Assembly: GCA_040954595.2 (NCBI GenBank)
Contig: CM082597.2
Location: 4,898,001-4,962,000 of the forward strand
From: Balanoglossus misakiensis
Lineage: Eukaryota; Hemichordata
Length of the DNA stretch: 64,000 nucleotides
Direction: 5' to 3'
The notes beneath the pieces are model-generated. The model saw only the letters and a program-made list of their open reading frames with translations. It did not search any database and was not told the DNA's origin. Of this stretch, positions 23,239 through 37,316 are shown piece by piece. Each line of letters opens with the position of its first letter. The first letter of the stretch is position 1. The position numbers and the translations under genes were made by a program.

Positions 23239-25498
23239 GTAAAATGCTCTATCAGATTTCTTATCAGTAAACTGTTTTACGACGGTTATTGACGGAGGCA
23301 GGGCGACAAACAGCGCATTGTGATGTTATCTAACTTGTTAAGAAAGGCAGGCGCAAGGCAGTTAGTTCTCAACCTACAATGTGAAACATTTAGAAATGGC
23401 AGTTATTGGAGTGACGTGCATTGCGAACGGTTACATGCAGCTATCTCTTGATCTGTAGACAGTAAAATTCTGTCCAATCCGATTACAATAAAATTTGTGC
23501 TGACGCCAGCAAAATGTTTACCCTTTTGTGAATGACACATGTTGATCTTTTTTTTTTAATGTGACATTGAAAGGGTCGACAGAACGGTCCCTTAAACAAT
23601 GTTGTTGCAATTTCAAAGAAAGCACGGTTTAGATGTAATATTTGCGTGAGAAACACGCCACATTGAATGACCAGCTTAGGGCTTTAGCTAAAGGACGTAC
23701 TGCATCGAACAGAGCCACGAGTGCTACCTTGAATATGGGGACGGATCTCATCTAAAAGAAATATGTAGCCAGCTGTTACCCTTATCAGATTGTTACACAC
23801 TCTCTACGATGAATATCTTAGTTTTTTCTGATAAAAAAGTACATGATGTATAGGAATCAGGATACAAGGTGACTTAAATACATTATTCCATGAATTTATA
23901 AATGTGTTCAAAGCACGAATTTAATGATAAGGCTTGAGGTGTTGCAATTTATTTTTGTGATCAATTTTATTGGAATGACAAAGATATCAGGTACGGTTGC
24001 ACATTTTGGCAAATATGACACCCACAATACGACTGAAATATTATTACTAACCCTATTACGTATCATTACATGCTGTGAAAGGCTCCCTTATGAGTTACAC
24101 AATAGGTAATTTGGAAAATTTAGCATTTTTATGTGTTTTCGCCTTCATATGTGTGCTAATACTGCTCATAGCTTTTAACAAAGTTACCACCAGAGTGTGG
24201 CATTGGACACTGTGCGTGCCATAAGTATGTCGTGATGCTCAACTGTTTTCAACATTGCAAAACATGGCATTATGTGCATAGCACATTCAATAGTTTGGTA
24301 TCTGAATATGTGAGATATTGTGTCAATGATATGCTGAACGTGGGGAGTCGTTTTTTTTGAAGCTATGAATAGTAAACACGTTTTTTCCCCGGGAGTAGGG
24401 TGTGCTTCAGCGAATGCAAACGTGTTTTTCTGCCATTGTCGAATATCACGATGACACTAATCTCACACAACGTTCTTTCCAGCCAAGAAACAAAAACTAA
24501 GATATCTTCCGGCATGTAATGTATTCAGTATCATCCCAGAATAGTAAATTAGCCCTCTTTGGGCCAACATGTTCAGCTTTACTATCCAGTTCACATTTAG
24601 AGTGATTCTGATTCCTGTAAAGTAAAGGACCACCCACTGATCACGGAAATTGAATTACTGTCAGTGAACCGCCGCAAATCAAGGACAAGTTCGACTGACA
24701 CAAAATATCCGGTGTGGTGAATTAGATTGAACACTGGCGCCGTTCGTTTCTGATCGTCCACAATATTCATGTATGCTGTGATGGTATTCCGTCGTAAGAG
24801 TTTTTCTTTTCAACATGGAGTACTTAAAAGTAAAGCGCCTATAGCTACTGAAGACTGCGATGATAAGCATCAAAAGAAGGCGGAATTTTACAAAGGGGAC
24901 CCATATCCATTTACTGAAGGCAAATGCACACCCACAGGTTTAGAGGGGAATGAAATGGGATTGGGCATTTGGAAAGCAGATCCATTACTAAAGGCCCTAT
25001 GAACCGTTGATCCAAGAGAAAGATAGGCAATGATATTGTTATTCATTCTCCTCTTCTTTTGGATGGTTTACATTCAATAACGCCGAAACAATCAATTTCG
25101 CAACAAACTATCTGGTTATATGCTTTCTCAATTTAATAAGGAAATTTTACCAGGAAGAGGATTAAATAATCGAAAGGCTATGGTGATGGAAATCAGTTGG
25201 CTCAAATGACGTATTTCAATATCGAGCATAGTACATAATCTATTCCCATGCAGAATCACATAAAGATATTTACCAGTATTTTGCTCACCAGGGTGCAGGC
25301 AGCTCTGTATATGTACACTCATTATAATTTTTGGGTGTTCTATATATTTGTCCTTTTTGTCAATTTTCCCCCTTAAATGCATAGTAGCTGTTCATTTCTT
25401 CTGTTGTATAATTATACATACATTTCCTCAGAGGGACAGTTCAAACAGATTTAGTCAAGTTATCAACATTTGGGGGATATATAAACCACAGTGGGTGG

Positions 25499-25541
25499 AT
25501 GAGTGAGTGAGTGAGTGAGTGAGTGAGTGAGTGAGTGAGTG
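25499..25541. repeat. (GAGT)n microsatellite
   Basis: About ten GAGT units grading into a GGAT/GAAT-type imperfect repeat to about 25575. Confidence 0.95.
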
Positions 25542-26142
25542 AATGGATGGAGAAATGAATAGATGGATTGAATTAAAGACTGGGTGACTAAATGGCCGAA
25601 GTAATCATCAATGAATTACTGACTAAATAAATAAACAAATAAAAAATACTGTGCCAAAAGGAACATTTGAGGAAGTTTACTACTGGATTATATATTGGTT
25701 TCGACATCCATCGGCCGCATGAACTTATCGAACATAACCCATAATTACAAAATTTGATACGATATCCTGCAGGCATAAATGATGAGAATTCAAATACAGA
25801 GTTGTCATGGCAACAGTAAGTGCATTACCGAAGGCGACATTAACCAGGTTTATGTTTCAAATAATGCAGGGCGCTCTGATATCGGCGTCATATTCGAAAC
25901 TCTATTATGTTGATCATAATATATAGCCATCTTCGATTATTGAAAACGTCCATAAAACTGCTGGCATACAAGTGCCCGACTACAAGTCATTATTTTCGCG
26001 AAGAAAAAACATAAAGCCGCAAAATTGTATTACCAATCAAGCGCGATGCTTACGTCACCGTTGACCGACCCAGTGTTTACATCTTTGCTTGGCACGATAG
26101 TGATTATGATTGCTGTGTTTGGAACTTGTGGGGGATTATACT

Positions 26143-26170
26143 TGCCTGTCGACATCAATATCGACAGGCA
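26143..26170. repeat. Perfect 10-bp hairpin
   Basis: Arms tgcctgtcga (26143-26152) and tcgacaggca (26161-26170) with an 8-base loop, catcaata. The stem contains a SalI-type GTCGAC-like core on each arm. No T-run follows, so it is not a bacterial-style terminator. The role is unknown. Confidence 0.6.
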
Positions 26171-28949
26171 CTTACTCCATGCTGCGCAAGCGTACACGAG
26201 TGTGTTGCTTTTGTGGCGTACGACAAATCCAGCATATCCGATGTCCTCAAAGATGTTTTTGGAACCTTTCCTTGTCTTTTAGAGCAAATGTTTATTCATC
26301 ACGCTAGTTTTCAGAACTGCATTCTCAATACAGTGCTTTTACAGCACACTTCATGCAATGTTGTGTAAATGTTTGTCTGGTCGCGAATTTGTAAGCGACA
26401 GTGATGTTTGCTACAAACCATTTTAAGTGGCATTCGGTCATGTGCACACCATGTGTAAAAATAGAGTCCCTATAGCGACGCATTATATGCAGTCCTAAGA
26501 ACCCTTTGTCAACAAAACGGTAGAAACAATACTTGAAGGCCAAACAGCTTGATAGTGTGCGTTCACCATAATTGAATCCACTCGCGAGGATGGCGGGTGT
26601 GTACATTGATTTTAGTCCATATGTGCCTAGTCATTTGTGAGTGGGCACATGTAGGTTGGACACTGGACTAATATGTGCCAAACAAACTTATAATGTGACC
26701 AGCTGAGAAATAACTACATTGTGTATGGGTGCCAAGTGGCCATATCTAGGATTTGAACAAAAAAAAAAAACTGTAGTAAATACACAACAATAAACACAGC
26801 AAATGTTTGAGCAAATAACGCTTTAAAATAGGTCAAATCAACGTTGTGATGAAGTTCAAGATTTCTGTGTGTCGATCGTGGGATGTACGCTTCATCCAAC
26901 AGTAGCGATACTAAGTTGTTTACAATATGCTCACGTATAACCCTTTTAATGACATGCATTTTCTCTTGTTACAACAAGACGCTTCCAGCAGAGTATAATT
27001 TCATGGAAGGACTTGAACTGAACCACTGAACCTTGTTTTTTTTATTATAGGAAAGCATCATTACAGATAGTTCATTTGTGATGTTATAATGACTGTTGCC
27101 GAGAAAATTTGGCGATAGGGAAATTGTACTCCATCTACTTCTTGAACTCATGTGACACGCCCATGAATTAAAAGTACCCACGGTGTAATGTCGTTTACAC
27201 CTGTACAGATATGTGTTGTGCAAATTAAAATCATTGATTTTATTTCAAATGTCAAGGTCCACCATTGAAATTTGAGTTTTAGTGGTTGTCATTTTTTGCG
27301 GCGGAACTTATTAAACCGAGTTTCTGAATATTGATCGAGACGAGGTTAATCAAGTATAAGGTTACATGGAAGGTATGGATCGAATCTCTGGTTTGTTTAA
27401 CATCGATAGTGAATGTGCGGTTTTCCCAAACGTAATCGAACAGGTAGAATTCCAGTAGATACCTTAAGACTAACACAAAAATGTTTCGATTTAAAATTTT
27501 CAAGAGGATATATATGAAAGGTCAAAACACTCTCTGATTTTGTCCATTGGTATTAACTGCATAATTTAAGTGGTATACGTGTACTTGCAGCAAAGCATAT
27601 GGCACTAAGGGGCGCCATCATTTAGAGTACTGTGACCGACGTTGCCTATATGGAACTTTAGAAAGACAGGCTTATCAACTTCCATCAACTTTCGATGTCT
27701 TCCTGGGAGGACAGTGCAGGCTATTGTTGATACACAATGGTAAAATTGCAGGCGTGACATTCTCGTGTTTTATCTCGTAGAAACTAGCCTCGTTAGCAGG
27801 GAGTCGCTGATTTTAAACGCATATACATGTTATGAATACTTGAAAATTCCTTTTTTCATGTATTATTCTTAGTGTGACATACTTTGATACAGGCCTGTGA
27901 TATTTTTCAATATCCGACAAAACCATGTTAAGATGCATACAAGCCGTGGGCATATGGTGGCTGCAATTAATGTCTGCCATCTGTCGCAGGTTTATTCCCA
28001 GGGATCTAACAAACAAGCGTGGATTTGCATGTACTTGAAGATGAAGAGAACTTGCTGTGTGGTCACTCCGTCAACACCCATGTTCAAAGTCTTTAAGCCT
28101 GGTTAAAGGGCACCTGTGTCAACTTAAATAATATTATTTCAACGTGCAGCTGGCAGTGGCCTCACGTCTCACATACGTACACACACCATTCAGAAAAAGC
28201 CATTTACATCCAAGATGACGGCTATAAAAAATCTGCGTTAGAGTTATACAAATTCACCCACTATATAACACAGTTAAAGAAGTAATAAAATCTCGGTTGT
28301 TGCTTGGTTTTCTGGATACATTGTGGATATGTAAAGGTATATGCTCATGTGGATCATGTGTAACTCAATAAAGAAGCATGACTATTATAATAGAAGCGCC
28401 CGACAGACAGACAGATACACAGATGGATAAAGATAATTTTTGTGGTACATGTATTAATATGATGACTTAAATATGACACATGTACAATCCACAATTTCAC
28501 CACAATACTAATTGTTAATTTCACAAGCAACAATTTTAACATGAGATTTGATGGTCTATCAGGCACTTTAAAAATGTACACTAGACGGAATTAATTTCAA
28601 TGAGACAGCCATACATTTGGAAACATAAACAATGTTGAAGTGTTGGTGTTTTTACTCTCAATTCAGCAACAAGTTAAAAGATCTATGCCACAGTGTATTA
28701 AAGACTTCCAAGAAAACAGGATTTCTGTAACGACTTTGAGTCAAAAGGTCACCTTTTTTCTTTCGACATTTACTATTGGCTCCTTTCATGTTTCCGTAAT
28801 TTTATTGCGAATTTCAACCGTCGCTAGAGGGTATTCAATACCATCTAACAACAGTTAATCGATTCATTAAATTTTATGAATGCTCCATTGCGGTTTACTT
28901 CATTATTTTATTTTGTGTTCCATTACGGCGTAATTTAACTGAACAACAC

Positions 28950-28981
28950 ATGTGTTACCAGGAATATGTGTTACCAGGGAT
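28950..28981. repeat. 16-bp tandem doublet
   Basis: atgtgttaccaggaat is followed directly by atgtgttaccagggat, with one mismatch. Confidence 0.85.
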
Positions 28982-30702
28982 ATGACAAGCAGATTTAGGC
29001 ATTGATTGAACCTTCAATTGTGAAAACAACATTTCATAGAGGTGCTACTACAGAAGCTAGTGTGGAGTTAATGTGGGAAGGGTGGAATCTCAACGATATA
29101 GTATAAAAGAATGAAAATCGTTAAATACTAAACACTCTTTTCATTTTAAATTGCAAAGAGTCGATTCCATTAACAGTGAACCACATTGCACTGTCTTTTT
29201 ACCAAAATGTTTCCAACCAAATTGTTCAGACAGATACTGTTTAGAAGTATCAAGAAGTAAGTTGATTTTGGTCAAAGTTGTTCAACCCTGCCTATGAGAA
29301 TGTAAATTCACTACACTGACACATATCCACAGATTCTAATGGCACATTGCAAATAATATTCCCAGCACAGGGGCCTATACACTCAGTTCAAATGTGGCCA
29401 TTAATTCCCCACAGAGGATAGTGTACTCTCCAGTGGACATACTTGTTTGTGACATCTGTCCTCTAACTTCCGACGACGGATTTTAGGCTAGGGATGACAA
29501 TAAATCAAAGCTGCTTCAGTAATAGGGGTGTATATTTGCTTGTTGTCCATTTGTCTCGGGTAATGATCCCCTAAGCGACGTTAAATTTCCTTTAAACATC
29601 CGATCACTTGGGGGTGAATATTTCAGAATTTACACCGCACGTTGCCGTTGAAGGTATAACACTTCTTGCATATTTATACATTTTCGGACCAGAATATGAA
29701 TAACACCTTGCCTCAAAGGACTTTGCTGTAGTGTGTGATATTCTAAAGACACTTGTATCAGATGAAGAACGTAAAATTCTAGGGAGAGAGTACTTAAAGA
29801 AATTGCAAGAGGTCAGAAGGATGCTTAGGTACAGTCCCAGAGATAGACTCTAAGCAGTCGCTGTGCCTATGGAACTTTCGGAACTGCGTCCTGTTCTATA
29901 CGCGCATTTCTTTTTCAGTATCACACAGTCTTGGAGCAAGACTATCCCAGAGACTGTCACGTCAAGAAGCGCTAAAGTCAAAACACTCTAGATAGTGACT
30001 AGCATGCTTGTTGAATCTCAGCCGCTTGAGGGTGAAAATTCAAAGCACGTGCCCTGCGCATCATGAGACTTAAAACCGGTCGTCAGTTAATGAAGTGATT
30101 TCAACTTACTTATGTTTGTTGTTTTGTCTGTGGTTGAAAAGCCTCAGGGATATCACAAGGGGATTTACTGAAGCAATCACCCACTTTCAATTTCAATTTA
30201 TTACAAGTCTTCCCCGACCACACTCCCAGTTGTGTGGACATTTAGAGGTCATCGAAGGGTCATTAAGTAATAGATTTATTGCCCATTGTGACTCATTGGG
30301 AGCACTATTTTGTTGATAACATTCCTGTCACGTGTCCTGATATCCACACCGTACGGAAACGCCAAGGTCAAATTAGCCGTGACCTCCGGCAAAATCTGTC
30401 TTGTTAAAATAACACTCGTGGGACAGCGGTGGAAATGACAGGTCCCTGATGCATCATATGAGTCTCAAGGGCATAAGGCGAAGACGTGGTAAGGACCACT
30501 TAACATGGAAAACCAATATCTTGTGACATTAGTTTGTCATTATCTATGAGATGTTAAGATTATTTCCCCACTCTTCTGCCTACGGTGATTAGCAGAAATT
30601 CGGGACAACATGACTCCCATCACAACCATTTTAATGTTTCCATGCCTCCATTGAAATAGTAATCCAATGAGGTGCCCATGGAGTAGGCGAAACTGAGATT
30701 TT

Positions 30703-30841
30703 CGGCCATTTTGAGTTTCAAAAGTGTGACTGTTTTGCTCTATCATTTAAAATTATGCATGGTGACCCTGCATTGTTATTCTAAATCTTAAGAGAAAACA
30801 ATCAGAAGTTGTCTTGATAAAAATATGAGAAAAGGTTTAAT
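30703..30841 (+). repeat. Dispersed repeat family A, copy 1
   Basis: Shares with 40587-40703 and 49973-50096 the ordered blocks g(g/t)(c/t)cattttga.tttc.aa, .gtgaccc, att.taaat.t.a..agaaaa.aatc..aagttg, and a..agttta. All three copies lie in the same orientation roughly 10 kb apart. Diverged and non-coding; class unknown. Confidence 0.5.
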
Positions 30842-33800
30842 AATTTGATTTTCGAGCGAGGGGCATACTACCTTAATGTGGCAATGACTTGCATAAGGTT
30901 TTGTTGAAACTTGTGGACTTAGTATTTCATTAAGCAATCCAGATTAGAACAAGAAACCAGATATACACGAGAAAAATACTGAAAATAAATATCCTAAACT
31001 TAGAGCTACTGGGGCTTTAATAAACAGTGACTTGCTGTAGAAATGATATATTCTTTTTCTGTGAACAAATTGAGAAACACAATCTTTGGAAATGCCTCAG
31101 GCACAGTGCTCGCCACTTTAAGTTTTGAGAGATATCACTATGTGTAGACTGAAATATATAAAGTTTCAATGAGACACTTACAAATGGAAAATTCACTTAT
31201 TTTCTTTAAAACGTAACTCTGTCTGCACTGAAACTCGTTCAGTAGCTACCATCTGACCTCTAACTTTGCCTTTAGGCTAACGGCACAAAGCAATTCCATC
31301 CCTGATTTGATAACATCAAAAATACGTCATACTTCAGATATCAAATAGAGTGCAGTGAGATTTTTCTTTCAACTTCAGTGGGATTATTTTTCAGTGAACA
31401 GCAGAGGTGAGTATATTAAATGTTCTGTTGAGTAGTCACAGAATGTAATAATTAACACCATGTGAAAAAAGGTTACTTGTACACATTATAGCGCCTGTTG
31501 ACTGCTTTTATAGCGAAACTATGAAACCATACGCCCTGCGGTGCATACGAATTTCATGCCCGAAACAACACTTTATAACTTTATTATACTCGGTTCAAGG
31601 GATATTCAAGTTTGTATCCAATGAATGGTAACCCATGTTTTATTCACATTTTGACTTATTACCTGCGCTGCGACAACAACATATTTCACCTCTCACTGCA
31701 TGACGTCATAAAGTGGCAGGAATCTATGACATAGAGAAAAACTCTTTCACTTTTTGGGTTGAATTGAGTATCCGAGAAAAAATACTTTTAGGTGAACTAA
31801 AATCAGTATTGTTTAGCTCATAAGCCTTCAACATGAAAGGTATTTGTTTGGGAACGGGAAGGAAATTGTGGTATCGCATAGCTCAAAACAAGATTCTCTT
31901 TGCTGGCGATTTGACGTAGCATAGGTTAAATATAAACTGATCGTACTAGGAATTGGACTCAGAATTACCTACAATTGCTCAGGCAGATTCAAGCTTGGCA
32001 TTATCTCGTTTTACACAAAGCTTACCTTTTCTGCCTGACGTCAATGGCTACATACTGTAGACGTCATACCATTTATAGATGGCTTTCAAACCCAGTGCCA
32101 CTTTTGACACGTATGCTGTGGAATGTTTACCTGCGCATACACGTACGTTCCGAAACAAGCGTTTCGTCTTTGATGACCAACGCGTCATGACGTCACGTAT
32201 GCATTGCGATGGAGCTCAGTTCAAACTACATGAACTCACTCATTGATTCACTCACTTTTCATCAAATAGCTTTCCAGAGCTTTGGCTGCTGAGTTTTATA
32301 CGCCTCATCCATAGCTATGTTTGGGGAGAAACTTCAGCTTTGGTCTGCCTGTAGACAATTAACATTAACTAATATTGGCTATGTCACGCTTAACCATGCC
32401 AAATGCTTATGATATGGGCTCCTATGTCAACCCTCTCATATATTGTTAGACTAGTACTCTGTATCTCCTCATAGCAGCTGTCGACTTTTCTTGTATTCTT
32501 ATTACTCTATTCCATGCACAGGCGGAATATTGTTGACGGGTGTTCAAGCGAACACTCGCATACTCCGCGCAGACACAGACTTTGTCTAAGCACACCTTGT
32601 TCTTACCCGTCTAGACAAAATTGACTTGTCGGGTTACATTTGTTGCTGTCGGAGTTGCGCCGTCCAGCTATATTTTCTTTAGAGCACATCGGTGTTATGA
32701 CCAGGGCCGTTGATAAATGAACGAACGATGCGGCGACAGAGGGTGAAAACTAAGTAGGTTCATTATGGATACACTGTGTTAGATTGGAAATGAGTGACGT
32801 CGTCGACCATGTGGCGACGGCAAGTCTATTCATTTGATTCGTCTCACTGACATTGCAATGTTATGTCGTTATTGCATTATGACACGGTTTGTTTGCCAGA
32901 CAAGTAATGCGATTGCTTGGATGTGTATGGCATAAGTGTGGCTGGGGCTGCGTTCCCTGGGAATTCTGACTCTAAATTCTTATTGACTATCGCTACTTAT
33001 TACCAATGTATAAGTTGTAACGTCAACTATCACATTTGCAACAGACATTGGAGTTAATACAATGCAACATAAATCTCCTTTAGGCGCCAAATCTACAAGC
33101 CGTTGTACATGAGAGTAATTAAGCACTTGTAACCCAAGCTGAACTTGAACAAAATAATCTCTTGATAACATTTTGTATCAGAAGTTGCACGACTAAAGAT
33201 CCACGAACTGGTAATAATGTGAAGTGGCACACGTGCTGTGCTTTCAACATGGCAACATTAGTTAAAGTAGTTTGAACAGAAACGCAAGGGTTACTACCCC
33301 GGGTATAACTATTTATTGACAATCCCAAATTATTCGACATATTTTAAACTGATATATAATGTATTAGATACTGCTACACCCAAGTAAGGGGATCTTAAAT
33401 GCGAATGCATGCTTATAATTGGGAAGACATTTAAATAGAAGGACGGGTACAGAATTATGGAACCTTACAAGTTCGCCATGCGCTGTATTTGCAGAAAAAC
33501 AAACCACCAGTATGTTGTATGTTACGTCTTCCTGCAACGGTATTCCTGTAACATAAAACATTTCTATCCCCTGGATACGCACATGGCAAGGACACAACTG
33601 GTTATAAATAAGTGCAAAATGCACGATGATAGCTTTATTTAAAAATCAAGCACTTTAAACGCTTCCAAATCTTCTTTTCGTAGCTTATGCTGAGGGGCCA
33701 CCCTAATCAGAGAAATCAATTTACCATGAAATCGCCCTTGCATTCCCGCAGGACATCGCCACGTTTTGGTCCACACACAGTGCTAGGAAAGTTAGAGAAT

Positions 33801-34188
33801 GGGTCATACAGCACAGTGTAAATACCAGAGCATTTATTCAGTCATGTGGTGAGTGAACGTCTCTGCTTAATGGTATAAATATTTACCCGTCGTTGCCGGT
33901 GGCAGTACTAACATTTCCATCTATTAAGATCTCTCCGTGTGCAAGCAGTGCCCAAGTGGGCATCCGAAAACGGTCAATAGCAGTCTTACCAGACTGGGAA
34001 AGGTAAACAACACTGTCATCAGAATGAGCAAACACGGTATTCAAAAACGTATTTTAGAAACCCTCTTGTCAACATGTTCCAACTTGGACCTATTAGTTCA
34101 ATGTGCAGACAATCAGCATTCACTGATATCCAGGTTGGTTATGGTGTAGTGTAGTACATACAGACAAGAAATGATAACAAATGCAAGA
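30842..34188. other. Gene-free interval containing a CRE cluster
   Basis: Apart from the CRE cluster at 31701-32195, this stretch holds only short unrecognised frames. Overlapping antisense frames at 33364-33642 are typical of chance. Confidence 0.45.
31701..32195. promoter_or_regulatory. Cluster of cAMP-response elements
   Basis: Three perfect TGACGTCA octamers lie at 31701-31708, 32036-32043 and 32188-32195. A 7-of-8 match (AGACGTCA) lies at 32059-32066. The last site is embedded in a CpG-richer stretch (acgcgtcatgacgtcacg). CREB/ATF-family factors bind this palindrome; clustering is typical of cAMP- or stress-responsive control regions. Motif presence is direct; function is inference. Confidence 0.4.
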
Positions 34189-34241
34189 GCCATATATGGC
34201 AAATGAATGATGTAATTGTCCTAGTCATATATGACATATGT
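34189..34241. promoter_or_regulatory. Duplicated palindromes: CArG box and its variant
   Basis: gccatatatggc (34189-34200) and gtcatatatgac (34224-34235) are each perfect 12-bp palindromes, 35 bp apart, and each is followed by a related gaatgatgtaat/tatgatgtaat word. The first contains CCATATATGG, an exact SRF CArG box CC(A/T)6GG; the second is the degenerate TCATATATGA. Both arms changed together (GCC/GGC versus GTC/GAC), so the symmetry is kept. Confidence 0.4.
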
Positions 34242-35156
34242 ATGATGTAATGTTTCGAAAAGAGTCAGTAGTCCTGCTCCGCATGAAAAGTACATCTTCA
34301 TCATATCCATTCGCGACTATTAATTCTCTTTCCCAGTTCGTGTCTTATCAATCAAGGCAGTCATCACAGAAAATTTTACAAAATCCTCTTAGTAAAGGCG
34401 GCATGCAGTAGCAAGCCCGCATCTAGGGTAGTCGATGACATAACTAGACTGCTACATGGAAAGTCTACTGGCATCATCTGAAATGTTTCTAAGAGATAAC
34501 TAGGCGTTGATAATTAGCCACATTTTAAAATCAATACTCACTTAAAAGCAATTCAATAAGCTTGCTTTTTTGTCTGGCATTCTATTAGGTTCAGCTTAAG
34601 GACGTTTTCGCTCACATTACAGTAGGATGCGTTTTTTCACTGAGGAGGCAAGGACGGTCTGCTGTAATTTAATTGCGTTGAACATCTGTGTTAGTAACGA
34701 GCGCTACTTTCAGGAAATTGAATGCTGATCAGCCATTCAGCGTGCCGACTAACGTTAATGCCCTATCAAGTGTTTTCCTCCGAAACGCTAATACAATAAA
34801 CGTAACAAAATTAGCTTTTATCTCCAACTGAGAATATCTGATATAAAGCGCACAAGGGTGAAGACTGCGAGATGATGAAAGCTCACAATGGACACCACGT
34901 TTCCGCTGAGTGCTGATGATTTGATGCAGATCTTACATGAACACTCGCTCTCTTATTTGGCCTTTTGCGCATTCAAATTGTCCAGAAAAAAATGCGATGT
35001 AGTCACACAGAGGAAATGAAATAATCTTTCACAGCAATACCCTTCCAGAGTATCTAGCTACGAAAATAAAAATAAATACAAGCTCCTGTTTTGTGAAAAA
35101 CTTGCAAGGTTCTAAATGTACAAAGCCCAAGATAAATGAGCGATTGTTACTAATAC

Positions 35157-35217
35157 ATGCATACATACATACATACATACATACATACATACATACATAC
35201 ATACATACATACATACA
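35157..35217. repeat. (CATA)n microsatellite
   Basis: About fifteen uninterrupted CATA units, the reverse-complement form of the ATGT arrays elsewhere in the window. Confidence 0.95.
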
Positions 35218-35984
35218 AAAGTAATGACTTATACGATAAAACATATTAATCTGATCATCTTTTCTCTTGAATTACGACGTTGTAAACAGAGAATATTGTG
35301 CTAAGAATGTTCCATAATATTACACTTTGAAAATGATGTCATCAACAAACTTATTCTCGTTTACCTAATTTGGCTGTCATGGTTGTCATTTGGATTCACA
35401 GTAATTGGCTTTATATAGAATATCCCCAAAGAATATTGCATGTGCAAACATGCTGTGTGCGTCATGACTGCAGAGTTTGATTGATTTACCGTTGCAGCCC
35501 TCACCACACGACCTTCGCTAAATCAGCACGAATGAATTCTCCACTTCATTCAGTAATCTCATTGCGCTCTGTGTGTTTAACTTGGTTCTGCGATAGGCGG
35601 CTTCTTTATGGACGATATCCTTGTGTGTGCACAAGATGTTTTTTCAGGCAGCGTATAAGCGATTATTATACAGTGACCCTGTCCGCGAACCGAGCATGTA
35701 ATCTTAGTCAATAAATAAATGTTACACAACTGAATGAACAAAAGTATCGGTTTCATTTCAGCTCCTGTGTGGAGAGTACACATTACGTAGTTAGGTGCGT
35801 AATCCTGTCTCGGTCGCAAGTAAGCGGGATTTTCGCACACACAGAAAAATAACAAAATTTTAATCCTTATCCTTAATCTCAGTGTATAGTGTTGCTTTAA
35901 TATAGGGGTGCCAGCACATACAAAAATGTTATTTTATAATGTCGATGATGGATACTTTTAAGAAATACGTCTTCGGTTAATAGG

Positions 35985-35992
35985 TGACGTCA
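35985..35992. promoter_or_regulatory. Perfect CRE, TGACGTCA
   Basis: Full palindromic octamer in a neutral A+T-rich setting. Confidence 0.25.
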
Positions 35993-37308
35993 TATTATTC
36001 CAAGTCTCGGGGGATTTTTGTATTTTTTATTGCAGAAATAACATGTAGGGTCGGCTGGTATAAATTAGGTTAGGTCGGACTATCGGATAAACATATTTGT
36101 TATCATCTCCCAACTTGTGTGTGGAATCACACATTTATTTATTTTGCACATTTTTAGTTATTTGTTACAGCCTAATTGTCTTGTTTTTCCATCAAGTTCT
36201 GTGTTTGCCGTCATTGCAATTTGACGATGCAGTGATCCGATACATTAAATGCAGAATGACGCCATACGTGGCGAGTCTCGAGAAAACACCTTTTGACAAA
36301 GAGATACTCATGCATGTCGGAAACGTTAATATCCGCTTGTCTCAATTACAAATTATATTGTCAAGAAGGTCGCGTTTAGTGTAATTTTTTCCCGCTTAAT
36401 CGTGATTTGTACTGCACTGGCATTACACCCACCGGCGATTATATTGACAAATCACGCACTTGAGGTTGTAAAGTGACCTTTTCACCTTCAATGTGACCCA
36501 CCACAGGAGTTAAAAACATGAGAAGAATTTTTTGCAGACACGAGTGACATGCATGTGGCTCTCTCAGATTCATGGCTGTTGCTTCATTTCTAGTGGAAAA
36601 TATATATTCTTACGTTATAACAAGATTTGAAATCGGTTCTAACCTTGCCAAATCATGTAGGAATAATCACTTCTCCTCATCCCTACCTCTAAAAGAAGGC
36701 ATTCCAATTATTCAAAAAGCTTAAAGTTGGACCTTCTTTATCTTTAACTACAACCATTCCATGTTGTGTTTTGCCCATGAAATTCGACCCCTAAAATAAT
36801 AAATTAATAACTAATTGCTAAAAGATCTACTATAATATCATCTTTTTGTTTCCTCTCTGTTGTATTGACCAAGATATAACCAGCTCATCAACATTAATTT
36901 GGATTTGAGCTAATTATTATTTTTGCATGGTTCCATGAGAATTTAATTTCCTACATAATAAATCCATGGTTCAGGTAACATCCTTTAAGTAGTGCGCCAC
37001 ACTGTAAGTGCTAGTAGCGAGTGCAAAACAACCCAATATTCGACCGTGGGAAGTGCGCCACCTATTCTCAACCAGTCCAGTTTCCTGATCATTCACTTAG
37101 ACGTTGGTAATGTGTCATTCTATCGGTGGCTTTCATTGGCCAAAGTAACCCCAGTTCTGATTGGTGAATATACATTTTTGTGTTAGATTTTTTTAAATTT
37201 GAAATAATGAACAGGACATATCACCTGCGCAAAATAATCTGTCTCTAACAATGTACGGTACACTTGCAATTTTTTGTCTTGAACTATTTTCATTATTCCA
37301 CTGATAAG

Positions 37309-37316
37309 TGACGTCA
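37309..37316. promoter_or_regulatory. Perfect CRE, TGACGTCA
   Basis: Full palindromic octamer, about 260 bp from CGTGGGAA at 37045. Confidence 0.25.

Larger units (their letters stand above)
23239..30702. other. Gene-free interval
   Basis: A long stretch with only short, unrecognised frames. It contains a GAGT microsatellite at 25499, a 10-bp perfect hairpin at 26143, a run of 11 or more A near 26761 and a 16-bp tandem doublet at 28950. No transposon ends, RNA genes or motif clusters were seen elsewhere. Confidence 0.45.
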
